From NCBI RefSeq assembly GCF_002764115.1, contig NZ_CP017941.1:248001-312000 (forward strand): 64,000 bases of DNA, written 5' to 3'. This document shows positions 54,939 to 63,417 of the stretch, piece after piece; the first letter of the stretch is position 1; every line of letters starts with the position of its first letter. The position numbers and the translations under genes are program-made. The notes beneath the pieces are model-generated. The model saw nothing but the letters and a program-made list of their open reading frames with translations, searched no databases and was not told where the DNA came from. Origin of the DNA: Phyllobacterium zundukense. GTDB taxonomy: Bacteria > Pseudomonadota > Alphaproteobacteria > Rhizobiales > Rhizobiaceae.

Positions 54939-56164
54939 GATAGATGCTCCCTTGAAGACGTTGGCGTGGCCGCGCGTGATCTGTCGTGACGCGCCAGCAC
55001 CACAGCCGCGATAGCGCAGGTGAAAAGCACGATCGCGCCGAATCCGAATGCGATCTGATAACCGCCATTGTCGAACAGCAGACCGCCGGAGGCTGCGCCG
55101 GCTGTGATGGCGAGTTGCACGACAGCCACCATCAGGCCTCCTCCCGCTTCTGCATCGTCCGGCAGTGCTTCGCTCAACCAGCTCCACCAGCCGACTGGCG
55201 CGGCGGTGCCGATCAGGCCCCAAAGCGCCAGCAACCCGGCAGTGGTACCTAACGACGATCCGAATACGACCAGGCCAATCGCGAGCGCCGCCATCATCAC
55301 AGGCATGGCGATCAACGCTTGGTAGAGGCGCGTACGCAGGACAGAGCCGATAAGGAGGGTTCCAAGCAAACCGGAGACGCCCATTGCCAACAACAGGAGC
55401 GATAAGCCGGAAACATTGACGAGCGTCACGGTTTCCAGGAATGGCCGCAGGTAGGTGAAGAGCGCGAACTGGCCTATGAAGAAAAGTGCGGCGGCCGCCA
55501 TGCCGATCGGCACGCCTGGTCGGCGTAGGACTTGAAACGACGCCAGCGGGTTCGCACGGGTCCGGCTGGGCATGGACGGCAACGTTGCGAGGAGCCACAC
55601 AAAGGTGATCGCAGCGAGCGGCACCACGCTGAAGAAGGCGCCGCGCCAACCGATATACTGTCCAAGGAAACTGCCGAGCGGCGCAGCAATCGTTGCTGCC
55701 AGTGCATTGCCGCCGTTGAGGATCGCGAGGCCACGGGGCACGTCTGCAGCCGGCACGAGGCGCATGACTGTCGCCGCTGACATCGACCAGAAGCCGCCGA
55801 TTACGACGCCGACAAAGGCACGCCCCGCCATCAGGACCGCATAGTTGGGCGCGAACGCGGTCACGACGCCCGAAATGAGCATCAAAGCTGTGAGCCACAA
55901 CAACAATTGTCGCCGGTCAAGCTTCGACGTGAATGCCGCGACGAAGAGGCTGGTGGCGACCGCGAATATACCGGAGATCGCGATGGCCTGCCCCGCCTGA
56001 CCTTCGGTCAGATACAGGTCGGAGGCGATTGGCGTCAGCAAGCTGACGGGCATGAATTCCGAAGCGATGAGCGTCGCAACGCACAAGCTAAGGGCGAGGA
56101 CAGCGCTCCATGACGCCGAGTCTGGGGCGCTTTCGGTAGTCGCTACCGCGGTTGCGTGGGTCAT
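54935..56164 (-). CDS. MFS efflux transporter
   Basis: This 409-residue 12-helix major facilitator is of the drug efflux type (AraJ/sugar efflux-like): LIASEFMPVSLLTPIASDLY at the start and AGRAFVGVVIGGFWSMSAAT as the family motif. It is the middle gene of a three-gene operon with a secreted hydrolase and a cyclophilin-like protein, and likely exports a small molecule. Confidence 0.9.
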   Translation of the reverse strand: MTHATAVATTESAPDSASWSAVLALSLCVATLIASEFMPVSLLTPIASDLYLTEGQAGQAIAISGIFAVATSLFVAAFTSKLDRRQLLLWLTALMLISGVVTAFAPNYAVLMAGRAFVGVVIGGFWSMSAATVMRLVPAADVPRGLAILNGGNALAATIAAPLGSFLGQYIGWRGAFFSVVPLAAITFVWLLATLPSMPSRTRANPLASFQVLRRPGVPIGMAAAALFFIGQFALFTYLRPFLETVTLVNVSGLSLLLLAMGVSGLLGTLLIGSVLRTRLYQALIAMPVMMAALAIGLVVFGSSLGTTAGLLALWGLIGTAAPVGWWSWLSEALPDDAEAGGGLMVAVVQLAITAGAASGGLLFDNGGYQIAFGFGAIVLFTCAIAAVVLARHDRSRAATPTSSREHLS

Positions 56165-56242
56165 TTCATGCCTCTGTATTGGTCGAACAACACGCCAGGC
56201 AAGCGGAGGGCCCGCGAGGCGTATCGTCCGGTTGTATGTTCG

Positions 56243-57298
56243 TTAGGAGCTCAGGTTCCCCCGGAAGAAGGCGGTCAGCTTGTCGAACGGGATCAGGTTG
56301 ACACGGTCATAGAGATCGACGTGACCGGCACCCGGGATGATCACGAGCTCCTTCGGTTCAGAAGCACGCTCGTAGGCGTTTTCGCTGAACTCGATCGAGT
56401 GAGCCTGCTCGCCGGCGATGAACAGCAACGGACGCGGCGAGATCGTCTCGATCTGGGCGAACGGATAGAAGTTCATGAAAGCGGCGTTGCTGCTCAGGGT
56501 CGGATGCGTGGTCTGGAGCGGCGTCTGTCCTTTCGGCGTGAACTCCCCGCGCGGCGTGCGATAAAAATCGTAGAACTCACGCTCGATCGCATTGGAGTCT
56601 GCCTTCAGTTCATCAACCGTACCGCCGGTCAGTTTGATTTCGGCGCCCTGGTACTCTGCGAGGCGCTGCTGTGCGGCGACCTTCAGCATTTCCTTTCGCT
56701 GTTCGACCGACACGCCCTTCCGAAGGCCGTCGCGATTGGCGGCACCCATGTCATACATGCTGACGGTGGCGATCGCTTTCATGCGCGGATCGATCTGCGC
56801 TGCGCTGAGGGCGAAGCTGCCGCTCCCGCAAATGCCGAGCACGCCGATATTGTCCTTGTTGACGAAGGGCTGCGTGCTCAGGAAGTCGACGGCTGCGCTG
56901 AAATCATCCGCATAGATTTCGGGGGCGACGGTATTGCGCGGTTGGCCCTCGCTCTCGCCCCAGAAGGAGAGATCGAACGACAGCGTAACAAAGCCCTGCT
57001 CTGCCAGCTTGGTCGCATAGAGGTTGGCGCTCTGCTCCTTCGTGGCGCCCATCGGGTGGCCTACAACGATCGCCGGAGTCTGGGCGCTCCTGTCGAGGCC
57101 CTGGGGCGTGAACAGATTGCCGACGACCTTCATGCCGAACTTATTCTCAAAGGTGATCTTTTCGACCACCACGCGGTCGCTCCTGTAAAAGTTGTCAGCG
57201 CCGTTGGACATGTCCTGGGCGAGCGCGGGGGAAGCGCCGATCGCTAAGCCGGATACCGATCCGAGCATAAGTGCGAGCCCCAAAGCCAATTCCTTCAT
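56243..57298 (-). CDS. Secreted alpha/beta hydrolase with Cys nucleophile
   Basis: This 351-residue enzyme has a signal peptide (MKELALGLALMLGSVSGLAI ... ALA) and an alpha/beta hydrolase fold (VVGHPMGATKEQSANLYATK, LSFDLSFWGESEGQPRNTV). The nucleophile elbow reads GICGSG at about residues 153-158, with cysteine in place of the usual serine, as in dienelactone hydrolase-type members. The catalytic histidine lies in GAGHVDLYD. It is divergent from the LysR gene, with which it forms a likely regulatory pair. Confidence 0.88.
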   Translation of the reverse strand: MKELALGLALMLGSVSGLAIGASPALAQDMSNGADNFYRSDRVVVEKITFENKFGMKVVGNLFTPQGLDRSAQTPAIVVGHPMGATKEQSANLYATKLAEQGFVTLSFDLSFWGESEGQPRNTVAPEIYADDFSAAVDFLSTQPFVNKDNIGVLGICGSGSFALSAAQIDPRMKAIATVSMYDMGAANRDGLRKGVSVEQRKEMLKVAAQQRLAEYQGAEIKLTGGTVDELKADSNAIEREFYDFYRTPRGEFTPKGQTPLQTTHPTLSSNAAFMNFYPFAQIETISPRPLLFIAGEQAHSIEFSENAYERASEPKELVIIPGAGHVDLYDRVNLIPFDKLTAFFRGNLSS

Positions 57299-57418
57299 GT
57301 TCGTTCCTTTCCTTATTTGAACAAGTCATTTGGAGAGGCTGATGGCCGCCTAGGAGTAAGTCTCAGTCGGGACCAGCGCTCTTCACACCTCAAAACTTAA
57401 GGGATGCAAACTCATACG

Positions 57419-57447
57419 ATAAGGCGCTATATAGATCATAACCTTAT
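57419..57447. promoter_or_regulatory. Candidate LysR-type binding dyad
   Basis: ATAAGG and CCTTAT are inverted with a 17-base spacer in the divergent promoter between the hydrolase operon and the LysR gene; the right arm is 15 bases upstream of the LysR start. LysR-type operators usually carry a T-N11-A dyad here. Confidence 0.45.
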
Positions 57448-57462
57448 AATCAGGAGTTATGA

Positions 57463-58356
57463 ATGGTCCGAGAGAACGTCAGCGATCTGATGGCCTTCAT
57501 CGCTGTCGCACAGGAAGGCAGTTTCACACGGGCGGCAGTCCGGCTAGGCGTCTCCCAACCGGCCCTCAGCAAGACAATCAGGACGCTGGAAGAGCGGCTT
57601 GGCTTGCGTCTGCTCAGTCGCACCACCCGAAGTGTGGCGCCCACAGAAGCCGGAGAGCGTCTGCTTCGGAGCATCGAGCCGCATTTCGCGGGTATCGAAG
57701 GCAGCCTGTCCGCGCTGACCGAGCTAAGGGACAAGCCGTCCGGCATCGTTCGGATCACGGCAACGCAACATGCGGCGGATACGGTGATGTGGCCGCGCTT
57801 GGCCAAGGTCATGCTTAACTATCCCGACATCACGGTCGAGTTGGTCTCTGACGAGGGCCTAGCAAACATTGTGAGCGAGCGTTTCGATGCCGGTGTTCGC
57901 GTGGGCGAGTACGTCGAGAAGGACATGATTGCCGTTCGGATCGGTCCCCCGATGCGCCAGGCCATTGTTGCATCACCGGGTTATTTCAAAGAGCGGCCAG
58001 CGCCCAAGCATCCTGAAGAGCTAACCGGCCACCGCTGCATCAACTTGCGCCGTGTAACGCGCGGCGGATATTTCCCGTGGGAGTTCGAAAAGCGCGGACG
58101 CGAAATCAACGTCCGTGTCGAGGGCCAACTGGCGGTGACCAGTCTTGAGCTTGCAAGGCGCGCTGCTCTGGATGGTTTGGGCGTGGCATATCTGCCCGAT
58201 GATATGGTGCAGGATGACCTGACAAAGAAACGGCTGGTGCGAGTGCTGGAGGATTGGTGCGAACCGTTCCCCGGCTATCACCTGTACTATCCGAGCAGCA
58301 GGCAGCACGCTCCCGCCTTCGCAGTCGTGCTTGAGGCACTTCGCTTCCGCGGCTGA
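57463..58356 (+). CDS. LysR-family transcriptional regulator
   Basis: This 297-residue activator has an N-terminal helix-turn-helix (DLMAFIAVAQEGSFTRAAVR, SQPALSKTIRTLEERLG) and a periplasmic-binding-protein-like effector domain. It starts after CAGGAG and is divergent from the hydrolase-MFS-cyclophilin operon, its likely target. Confidence 0.93.
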   Translation: MVRENVSDLMAFIAVAQEGSFTRAAVRLGVSQPALSKTIRTLEERLGLRLLSRTTRSVAPTEAGERLLRSIEPHFAGIEGSLSALTELRDKPSGIVRITATQHAADTVMWPRLAKVMLNYPDITVELVSDEGLANIVSERFDAGVRVGEYVEKDMIAVRIGPPMRQAIVASPGYFKERPAPKHPEELTGHRCINLRRVTRGGYFPWEFEKRGREINVRVEGQLAVTSLELARRAALDGLGVAYLPDDMVQDDLTKKRLVRVLEDWCEPFPGYHLYYPSSRQHAPAFAVVLEALRFRG

Positions 58357-58531
58357 AAATTGCGAGTACCCGCGTGGGGCCAACTCACGACGATGCTTGC
58401 ACTGACCTGACGGACCGCCTTTGAGGATACCGGTCCCGAAGCTGCTTGTCCGCTATCGGCCCAAGTTCGCCCGGAACGACTACAATCTAGTGGTCGGGAA
58501 AAGTCGTCAGTTCAGTCGAATCCTGTGTGTC

Positions 58532-59479
58532 TCACATGGGCCGAGGTTGTCGAGGTTTCCCAACCTTGCACTCGAGCGCAGCCCTGTCCCAATCACCAAC
58601 TTCAGCAGCGGCGCGATACGTGCTTTCCAAAAAGGTCATGAGCATGTCTTCTGGATTGTTGGCAAGCCGGACCGCATCATAGGGCAGCAGAAATTCTCCG
58701 AGGTTTTCATCGTAATATGCGGCTTCAGGAGAAATTCTAGCAGCTGCAAAACCGGTCGGCATCGGGTATGCATAGGAATAGAATGCGGGAAAGTCGATTG
58801 CACCCCCACCTGGCCAGAAGCCAGCTGACGAGACTTCGTGGCTGTAGGCCTCGCGGGTGATCTCGTCAGGCAGGGCCGGAATACCACCTGGATGTGAGGG
58901 CGCGTGTCGACCGGAGAAGCGTGTCACGGCAATGTCAAAACTTCCCCAGAAGAGATGCACCGGGCTCACCTTGCCAAGATACGCCGTACGGAAGATCTGG
59001 AGCACGTTCGTCACTGCCACACACGCCCTGAAGAACCGTGTCACAGCATTGGCATCGTAGGGGCGTTCCATCCTGTCTTCGGCGAACGGAATAGCCCCCG
59101 GAATCTCGTTCGGCCTGCCATGGAACTCCGGCGTCCCACCGAGAGTACGAATGAGATCCAACGCGCGCCCATGAAAGAAGGCGACCGACATCGGCTCAAG
59201 CGAGAACCGGGCAATGCGTCCATCGGTTGCTCGTCCGACCACCTCATGGTTGATCAGATCGAGGCTCAATTCGATCCCGCCCGGTCCATCTGGCACTAGG
59301 CCGGTCGTGAAACCGCGAGCGTCAGTGTAAAGGGTCGCATGCCAGGAATGGTTCACCCACGGTGAGCGGGCGAGTCGATATTTCCCTATGATCTGAATAT
59401 AAAGATGCAGCGCGGAACACGTACTGCGCCAAGGACCGTACGGTATATCCGGCCACCTTTCCTGGATACGTTCATTCAT
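58532..59479 (-). CDS. DUF5996 family protein
   Basis: This 315-residue protein matches DUF5996: WPDIPYGPWRSTCSALHLYI, SPWVNHSWHATLYTDARGFT, VSPVHLFWGSFDIAVTRFSG and REAYSHEVSSAGFWPGGGAI are family blocks, rich in Trp, His and Tyr. Function is unknown; it may bind a small ligand or metal. It is the last gene before the second recombinase copy. Confidence 0.88.
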   Translation of the reverse strand: MNERIQERWPDIPYGPWRSTCSALHLYIQIIGKYRLARSPWVNHSWHATLYTDARGFTTGLVPDGPGGIELSLDLINHEVVGRATDGRIARFSLEPMSVAFFHGRALDLIRTLGGTPEFHGRPNEIPGAIPFAEDRMERPYDANAVTRFFRACVAVTNVLQIFRTAYLGKVSPVHLFWGSFDIAVTRFSGRHAPSHPGGIPALPDEITREAYSHEVSSAGFWPGGGAIDFPAFYSYAYPMPTGFAAARISPEAAYYDENLGEFLLPYDAVRLANNPEDMLMTFLESTYRAAAEVGDWDRAALECKVGKPRQPRPM

Positions 59480-59916
59480 TGAGCCAACCTAACTCGATGG
59501 AGCTTGAATAGAATCTCATTACCGCCCGTATTCATATCACCATAGATGCTGGCAAAGAGGAAGCTTCTTGCTGGCGGCGACGGCGTGGGGGGCAAGGGGA
59601 GACGACCTCTCGGGGCAACGTAGTGGGCCGGCCTGCCGCTGCACGAATGTCGCCTTCGGAGACGTAGCTGTACAATCCCCACTTCGACGTCGCATCTTTC
59701 TGCTTGCCGCCGTATTTCACCAGGGACGGGGCCGCCGGAATGAAGGCCAGCTTTCGGGAACCGGCAAGGAGCCAGTCAGCGACTGACATTGGGTCGTTTG
59801 CCGAATGTCCGCTTCAGCCAAATGTATTTCGAAAGCGGACCGGCAGATTTCGGCCCCGTGAATACTTAAGATCAAACGTTTTCTTGAGGGCCAATGGTGG
59901 CCGAAGGAGAACTCAA
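59480..59916. other. Stretch without a convincing gene before the recombinase
   Basis: An 85-codon minus-strand frame (59532-59789) starts MSVADWLLAGSRKLAFIPAA but I do not recognise it. AATGTCCGCTTC (59804-59815) and GAAAGCGGAC (59831-59840) form an inverted pair like the one at 54191-54255. Confidence 0.4.
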
Positions 59917-60548
59917 ATGGGTATTGCACAATACGATCCTGCCGCATTGGGCCGACCGGCCTGGAACGCCGGCCGAAAAGTCGGCATCAAAAAACCCCTG
60001 AAGCAGCGCCAGATCTGGGCGATTCGCTTCTTCCTCGACCGGGAGGGGCGCATGAGAGATCGCGCGCTGTTTGATCTAGCAATCGACAGTAAGCTCCGAG
60101 GCTGCGATCTTGTTAAGATCAAAATCAGAACCCTCGTCACAGGTCAAGAAATTCGAACCCGCGCCATGGTCATCCAGCAAAAGACCGGTCGTCCTGTACA
60201 GTTCGAGATCACAGCCGACGTCAGGGCAAGTCTGCATGCGTGGCTTGAACGGAGAGGTGGAACAATTGACGACTACGTCTTTCCCAGTCGAGTCGATCAT
60301 TCCCATCATCTCAGCACTCGCCAGTATGCCCGATTGGTCGATGAGTGGGTAACTGCAATTGGGCTAAAACGCGAAGACTACGGGACACACTCGCTTCGAC
60401 GCACGAAGGCGCGATGATCTACAGAGCGACGGGCAATCTTCGTGCAATCCAGATCCTGCTTGGACATACCAAAATCGAGAACACGGTCAGGTATCTTGGT
60501 GTGGACATTGAGGATGCGCTGGAAATAGCGGAGCATACAGAGATTTGA
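59917..60548 (+). pseudogene. Tyrosine recombinase, full length but frameshifted
   Basis: The ATG at 59917 opens a frame for a 210-residue tyrosine recombinase common in rhizobial plasmids: YDPAALGRPAWNAGRK, KQRQIWAIRFFLDREGRMRD and DSKLRGCDLV with the first catalytic arginine. A missing C in the GAAGGC stretch near 60410 shifts the frame just after HSLRRTKA; the rest continues in another frame to 60548. Restoring one base would give an intact catalytic set (R, HxxR, H, Y). The other copy keeps the intact frame here. Confidence 0.88.
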
Positions 60549-60635
60549 CAGAGTGCGGCCCCGCACCCAGCGGGGCCGTGCCTCTTGGGGAAAATGTTTC
60601 TGGTTCTAGCAGTTCGAGTGGGCGGCTATGCGCCC
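60293..60635 (+). repeat. Direct repeat, copy 2 (other copy 52774-53117)
   Basis: See copy 1. The copies end at the same base of the sequence after the hairpin (CGCCC), where they diverge abruptly. Confidence 0.95.
60556..60578 (+). terminator. Hairpin after the recombinase, copy 2
   Basis: The stem CGGCCCCGC/GCGGGGCCG and loop ACCCA are identical to copy 1. Confidence 0.75.
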
Positions 60636-60756
60636 TGAAGCTTGACCTTTGCAGCTCTCCAGCGAGTTCCGAAAGCTGACGTTGCTGCAGACTGGCGCAG
60701 TTGAGCAGTATCCTGGCATCCTTGGGAGGTCGACTTGAGGTTGGCGCCGGCCTCTG

Positions 60757-61386
60757 TCAGGGCTTCACGAACCGATATGCGAAGCGATCGGTCTCGCCCT
60801 TGATCAAGGGATCGAAGACCTTGATCGCGTGTGGATCGTTCCTGTTAGCGAGCAGGGTACTTTCCGCATCCAGTACGAAGCCGGCAGCCTCCACCTCCTC
60901 GCGCACGGAGGCAGGGTCGATGCGATGCAATGACTGGGCATCACCTGTGCCGGCTCCGGCGGCGGCGTGATCGACAATGACGTAGAACCCACCGGGCTTC
61001 AGCCGTTCGTAGACAGCTCGATTGAAGTTAGCCGCCGTCGCGCCCCTGGCCTGCATCAGCGCGGTGTGGAGATCGTGGTAGAACAGGTGCAGCCACAGGA
61101 CATCCGCTGGCTGCGTGATCTCCGGCATTGCCACGAGGTCCGCTGAGACGGCTTCGACGTTTTCCCGGCCTGGCTCTTGCGCGATAGTTCGCATGAGGCC
61201 GACCGGATCGTTCTTGAAGTGCGCGACTTCGGCCGGCACGAAGCTGGTGACTCGACCTTCGGGTCCAACGACGTCGGAGAACAGGCGCGTCCAGTCGCCG
61301 GCGCCTGGATAAACGTCGATGACGGTGGCACCCGCATCAATGCGTGCGAACCGGATCAACTCGGATAGTTTGGATTGGTCGTACAT
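60757..61386 (-). CDS. SAM-dependent methyltransferase-like protein
   Basis: This 209-residue protein has a class I methyltransferase fold of the COG4798 type: the SAM motif is ATVIDVYPGAGDWTRLFSDV, then LKPGGFYVIVDH and LHRIDPASVREEVEAAGFVL. The substrate is unknown. It is the last gene of the minus-strand run starting in the SDR genes. Confidence 0.85.
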   Translation of the reverse strand: MYDQSKLSELIRFARIDAGATVIDVYPGAGDWTRLFSDVVGPEGRVTSFVPAEVAHFKNDPVGLMRTIAQEPGRENVEAVSADLVAMPEITQPADVLWLHLFYHDLHTALMQARGATAANFNRAVYERLKPGGFYVIVDHAAAGAGTGDAQSLHRIDPASVREEVEAAGFVLDAESTLLANRNDPHAIKVFDPLIKGETDRFAYRFVKP

Positions 61387-61486
61387 CGGAATCTCCTTTA
61401 CGGTTGGGTATTCGACGAGCGCGCGGCACGCGAGACGGCGATCCGCTCATTCACCTTCGGCGAAAGCCGATGGTTGAAGGCCTGCG

Positions 61487-61900
61487 CTATACGGGCCCGG
61501 ACGCGTCCATCTGCGCGGCGCGTGCCAACGCTTGCGTGTCGATGTATTCCTGGATGCTGGTCAGTCTGCCGTCCCGGACCGTGATGGCGAAGATCCAGTC
61601 GTCCTCGAACGGCTTGTTCGTGGCTTTGACCTTCCCGCTGGCGAAGCCGACGACGAGAACCCGGTCTCCTTGTGCGACAAACTCCCGGGGTTCCGTGGAG
61701 GTTTCCATCGACCTGGATGCCGTATCCAGCAAATCTGCTAGTCCCGCGTGCCCCCGGTAGGTGCCGGCCAGCGGCCAGTCCTCGCCCGGAATGATCCACT
61801 TGATGTCTTCGGCAACCAGCGCCAACAGAGCCTGTCTGTCGCCGCGGCCTATCGCGGCGAAGAAGTCCTTCACGGTCTGGATGTTTTTTTCAATACTCAT
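61487..61900 (-). CDS. SnoaL-like/NTF2-fold protein
   Basis: This 137-residue protein belongs to the NTF2-like SnoaL/ketosteroid-isomerase group: VKDFFAAIGRGDRQALLALV, DIKWIIPGEDWPLAGTYRGH and DWIFAITVRDGRLTSIQEYI. Members are small enzymes or ligand-binding proteins; activity is not predictable. Confidence 0.9.
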   Translation of the reverse strand: MSIEKNIQTVKDFFAAIGRGDRQALLALVAEDIKWIIPGEDWPLAGTYRGHAGLADLLDTASRSMETSTEPREFVAQGDRVLVVGFASGKVKATNKPFEDDWIFAITVRDGRLTSIQEYIDTQALARAAQMDASGPV

Positions 61901-61980
61901 GGGAATATCTCCATTTCGCTGTGATCGGATCGCGCTCGATCCGATCCGTACATCGTGGTCCTGTCGGTGGGGGCCTCGTT

Positions 61981-62583
61981 TTATCCGTCGAACTTGACCA
62001 GATCCTTGAAGATCAGATGACCCCAGCTCTTTCCGCGCGCCTGGACCAGCAGCCCGCCTTCCGACAGCCCGCCAAGCTTGATCGGCGCGAAGCCCAGATT
62101 TTCCGCGAGCGTACCAATCTCCGCCGCAGCGTCGTCATCGTCGCTCGCCAGGAACACGACTCTCCTGCCGCCCTGCACGGCCGGATCTTGGCCAAGGGTG
62201 GCAGCGAGCAGATGGTTGAAGCCCTTGACCAGCCTTGCGCCAGAAAAAGCCTGCGCGACGGCCTGGGAAGACGGCTGTCCTCCCAGTTGCTCAGGGGGCA
62301 CGCCGTAGGCATTGGTCACATCGACGATGGTCTTCCCCTGCCAGGTGGGGAGCGCCTTTGCGACATCTGGATGCGACTCGAAACGGACTGCCAAGAAGAT
62401 GATATCCGCCTTGACGGCTTCCGCTAGTGTTCTAGCAATGACCTTGGGCCCGATCGCGGCCGCATCAGCTGCAAAGCTTTCCGGGTCCCGCGTGGTTGCA
62501 ACAGATACTTCGATGCCCTTGCGTGAAAAGGCCTTGGCCAGAGCTCGGCCGATATTGCCGAAGCCGATGATTGAGTAGCTCAT
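61981..62583 (-). CDS. NADP-binding F420-type reductase
   Basis: This 200-residue protein is of the NADPH-dependent F420 reductase/pyrroline-5-carboxylate reductase-like fold: IIGFGNIGRALAKAFSRKGI, GKTIVDVTNAYGVPPEQLGG and GARLVKGFNHLLAATL. In bacteria without F420 the substrate is unknown. Start at ATG 62583; the frame is open upstream. Confidence 0.88.
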   Translation of the reverse strand: MSYSIIGFGNIGRALAKAFSRKGIEVSVATTRDPESFAADAAAIGPKVIARTLAEAVKADIIFLAVRFESHPDVAKALPTWQGKTIVDVTNAYGVPPEQLGGQPSSQAVAQAFSGARLVKGFNHLLAATLGQDPAVQGGRRVVFLASDDDDAAAEIGTLAENLGFAPIKLGGLSEGGLLVQARGKSWGHLIFKDLVKFDG

Positions 62584-62614
62584 AATGCTTCTCCGATCCT
62601 GTGTTAAGGTTGGG

Positions 62615-63367
62615 TCAGACCTGCGCCCAACCACCGTCGACGGCGAGATCTATACCGGTGATGTAGGAGCTTTCATCGGAGGCAAGGAACGTGAGCGCAG
62701 CCGCGATTTCCTCTGGCTTGCCCCTGCGACCCATTGGGATCTGTGCAGCAAACTGGGCGACCGCCTCCTCGGCTTGCTCAGCGGTGAGGCCGGTCGTTGT
62801 CGCCAAGGCGGGAGTCTCGATCGCGCCGGGGCTCATCGTATTGACGCGGATATTGCGGTCCTTCAGCTCTTGGGTCCAAGACCGCGAGAAGCTGCGAACA
62901 GCCGCCTTGCTTGCTGCGTAGGCGCTGAACGCTGGCAGCCCCATCACATTCGAGACCGAAGAGTTCAGAATGATCGATCCGCCGTCTTTGAAGATGGGAA
63001 GGGCCTTCTGCACCGTAAAGAACAGGCCCTTCACGTTCACATCGAAGGTCTGGTCAAAATGGGCCTCAGTAGCTGCCGCGAGCGGCGCGACTGTACCTGC
63101 GCCCGCGTTTGCGAAGAGAATGTCGATGTGACCATGTTTCTCCTTCACGGTGGCGTAGAGCCGGTCCAGATCTTCCAAGCGCGAGACGTCGCCCACGACT
63201 GTTGTCACGTTTTTCCCGATAAGCGCCGCGGCCTCTTGTAAGGCTTTCTCGCGTCGCCCAATGATCACGACCTTCGCACCTTCTTCCACGAAACGCTTGG
63301 CTGTGGCCAAGCCGATCCCGCTGCTTCCGCCCGTGATGACTGCGATTTTACCTTCGAGTGCTTTCAT
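62615..63367 (-). CDS. SDR family oxidoreductase
   Basis: This 250-residue enzyme has TGGSSGIG near residue 13, FANAG, YAASK and the C-terminal block DESSYITGIDLAVDGG. Closely similar to the partial neighbour at 63418, so the two are likely a tandem duplication. Both fit a quinone or carbonyl reductase role. Confidence 0.92.
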   Translation of the reverse strand: MKALEGKIAVITGGSSGIGLATAKRFVEEGAKVVIIGRREKALQEAAALIGKNVTTVVGDVSRLEDLDRLYATVKEKHGHIDILFANAGAGTVAPLAAATEAHFDQTFDVNVKGLFFTVQKALPIFKDGGSIILNSSVSNVMGLPAFSAYAASKAAVRSFSRSWTQELKDRNIRVNTMSPGAIETPALATTTGLTAEQAEEAVAQFAAQIPMGRRGKPEEIAAALTFLASDESSYITGIDLAVDGGWAQV

Positions 63368-63417
63368 AGTCTTTTGTCCTACGTTGTGTGTGAGTTAGGC
63401 ACGGAACCGCGCCGGGG

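Noticed and set aside
54399..55898. 499-codon minus-strand frame joining the cyclophilin-like gene to sequence inside the MFS gene
   Set aside because: The upstream 320 codons lie out of frame within the MFS transporter gene; the ATG at 54938 and the four-base overlap define the real gene.
56156..57247. 363-codon plus-strand frame opposite the secreted hydrolase
   Set aside because: Shadow frame; hydrolase motifs and signal peptide are on the minus strand.
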